From Neisseria sp. oral taxon 014 str. F0314 (GTDB lineage Bacteria > Pseudomonadota > Gammaproteobacteria > Burkholderiales > Neisseriaceae), in assembly GCF_005886145.1 (NCBI RefSeq), contig NZ_CP040504.1:558001-622000 (forward strand): DNA of 64,000 nt, written 5' to 3'. Both the position numbers and the translations under genes were made by a program. Numbering within the stretch: position 1 is the first letter of the stretch; each line of letters opens with the position of its first letter. Below the pieces are notes generated by a model that saw nothing but the letters and a program-made list of their open reading frames with translations, did not search any database and was not told the DNA's origin. Positions 62,860 through 64,000 of this stretch are shown piece by piece.

Positions 62860-64000
62860 TAATTTTTCCTACTGTTGCGTTCTACCGCCTGATTCACATA
62901 GGCCATAATGTTGCCGTTTTGCACGGTAACGGTAATCGGAATCGGCTTGCCTGCCGCCGCCTGCATTTGTGCGGCAGCAGCCGTCATCTGTGCCGCCGCG
63001 CCGGTAATCTGCGCTGTTGCCGCCTGATTCTCCGCCGCCGCCTGCACATACTGCTGGCTTGCCTGCTGGTTGGTTTGTGCCGATTGGTTAAGCTGCGCCA
63101 TACTCTCTTTTAAAACAGGACTATCGAGCGGGGCATTATTGCCGCCCAGTTCTTCACGTTTGCGCAGATATTCGGCTTTCGCCCCCGCTGAAAAATCAGG
63201 CAGGATACTTTCCAGCCAAGACGATAATTTAGCAAACGGTTTTGACCATTCCGCATATTTGTCGCGCTGCCCCGCCAAATGGGTTGCCCCGCCCATTACG
63301 GCCAACGGTGCCGCACCGAGCGCGACGGGACCTAGCGAGGAGGCCGAGGGCATCAGGCGGCCGGCCTGTAAGGCCCTGCTGCTTCCTCCGAACAGTTTGG
63401 AAAGCAGGCCGCCGCCCCCAAACATAGAGCTTGTGCCGGCCGCAGCCGATGCGGCCGCCGCGCCGTATCCTACCTGCGTGGCGGTTTGCGCCTGTTCGGG
63501 ATGCCCGCGCATCCATTGTGCGGCCGACTGCATCCAGCCGCCGATGCGGTCGCTGAATTTTTCAAATGCGCCGTATTCGGCTTCTGATTTGGCGAGGGAG
63601 AATTGGGATTTTTTAAACCCCGAACCTTCGGCGACGAATCCGTATGCACCGTCCACCGCACCCGCCGCATTTGTCTGGCCTGCTTGCAGGCGGGTGAGTT
63701 CCTGTTTGTTGTTGACCAATGCCAGCAATGCCATCAATGCCTGACGGTCGGAAACCAGCTTCCCGATGGCCGTGCCGTCTACCAAGGCCTTTTGGTTTTC
63801 CAGCAAAGCCAGCTTGGCTTCATCGCCTTGCGCGGCATTAATCTGTTTCATCAGAGCGGCGGACTTCTTATCCTTGGCCGTGATTTCTCCGACAATGTCC
63901 ACCAGCGCATCAAGCGAGTTCATGCCTGCTGCCTGCCGTTTGTTCATGCTGGCGGTGAAATCGAAACCTTCTTTGCCGTTGATGGTAATTTTTTTGGCTT
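62859..64000 (-). CDS. Phage tail tape measure protein, C-terminal part (cut by window edge)
   Basis: The frame is open from the right window edge to a stop at 62859, giving at least 380 residues. The visible part has helical Ala/Gln-rich segments, two hydrophobic stretches (GYGAAAASAAAGTSSMFGGGGLLSKLF and LGPVALGAAPLAVMGGATHLA) and a Gln/Ala-rich coil (MAQLNQSAQTNQQASQQYVQ...), as in Mu gp42-type tape measures that set tail length. The internal ATG at 63947 is not the true start. It precedes gp43 as in Mu. Confidence 0.85.
   Translation of the reverse strand, partial: AKKITINGKEGFDFTASMNKRQAAGMNSLDALVDIVGEITAKDKKSAALMKQINAAQGDEAKLALLENQKALVDGTAIGKLVSDRQALMALLALVNNKQELTRLQAGQTNAAGAVDGAYGFVAEGSGFKKSQFSLAKSEAEYGAFEKFSDRIGGWMQSAAQWMRGHPEQAQTATQVGYGAAAASAAAGTSSMFGGGGLLSKLFGGSSRALQAGRLMPSASSLGPVALGAAPLAVMGGATHLAGQRDKYAEWSKPFAKLSSWLESILPDFSAGAKAEYLRKREELGGNNAPLDSPVLKESMAQLNQSAQTNQQASQQYVQAAAENQAATAQITGAAAQMTAAAAQMQAAAGKPIPITVTVQNGNIMAYVNQAVERNSRKN

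Larger units (their letters stand above)
53483..64000 (-). mobile_element. Mu-like prophage, right-hand part
   Basis: Gene content and order (tape measure, gp43, gp44, gp45, gp46, gp47, gp48, tail fibre, assembly protein, com, methylase) match the tail and right end of Mu-type phages such as the neisserial MuMenB and Haemophilus FluMu. The right boundary is uncertain: it lies between the cupin gene and the methylase stop, near two 22-26-bp repeats at 53483-53508 and 53545-53566. The left part lies beyond the window. At least two genes carry inactivating stops, so the phage is probably defective. Confidence 0.85.

Overview
The window is a chromosomal segment of a Neisseria species carrying the right part of a Mu-like prophage. 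Dozens of copies of the neisserial DNA uptake sequence (core GCCGTCTGAA), many as inverted pairs that form terminators, identify the genus. The usual flanking form is AGGCCGTCTGAA rather than ATGCCGTCTGAA. From memory this fits the commensal, subflava/elongata-like branch better than the meningitidis/gonorrhoeae group. Species cannot be fixed from the sequence alone.

Layout. 1-11.1 kb is a minus-strand housekeeping block: rplY, prs, ispG, a RodZ-like protein, pilW, rlmN, ndk, zapE, ihfB, rpsA, cmk. 11.5-14.9 kb holds a uracil permease, the cbpA/cbpM chaperone pair and a DUF4230 protein. 15.1-16.5 kb is a RibB-type riboflavin enzyme fused in frame to an N-terminal helix-turn-helix domain, with a palindromic operator over its promoter. 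16.5-19.6 kb is the most unusual part: a compact AT-rich five-gene operon with a CsgG-like outer-membrane lipoprotein, three small exported proteins sharing a repeated motif, and one more exported protein. It looks like an undescribed curli-like (type VIII-like) secretion and fibre system. 19.9-32.7 kb is mixed metabolism: EamA permease, pseudouridine synthase, methyltransferase-like membrane protein, zinc alcohol dehydrogenase divergent from an aldehyde dehydrogenase, a giant DUF2339 membrane protein, alaA, aspA, queH. 32.9-37.1 kb is the class Ia ribonucleotide reductase operon (nrdA, a small DUF2188 gene, nrdB, ferredoxin) behind a pair of NrdR-box-like palindromes.

37.5-50.8 kb is an efflux locus: a TolC/OprM-like lipoprotein, an ABC-2 permease, an RbbA-like ABC fusion, an HlyD-type adaptor and two paralogous TetR regulators with near-identical operators. 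It is interrupted by small redox and housekeeping genes. 51-53.5 kb has nlpD, surE and a small cupin. From about 53.5 kb to the window edge is the Mu-like prophage in Mu gene order on the minus strand: tape measure (cut by the edge), gp43, gp44 (broken by a stop), gp45, gp46, gp47, gp48, an S74-type tail fibre, a tail-fibre assembly-like protein, a com-like zinc-finger gene interrupted by an amber codon, and a DNA adenine methylase at the right end.

Functionally the alcohol and aldehyde dehydrogenases can oxidise alcohols to acids, AlaA and AspA link amino acids to central carbon, and the OprM/HlyD/RbbA/permease set should form one tripartite exporter under TetR control. Many track-length reading frames antisense to GC-rich genes were treated as shadows and omitted.
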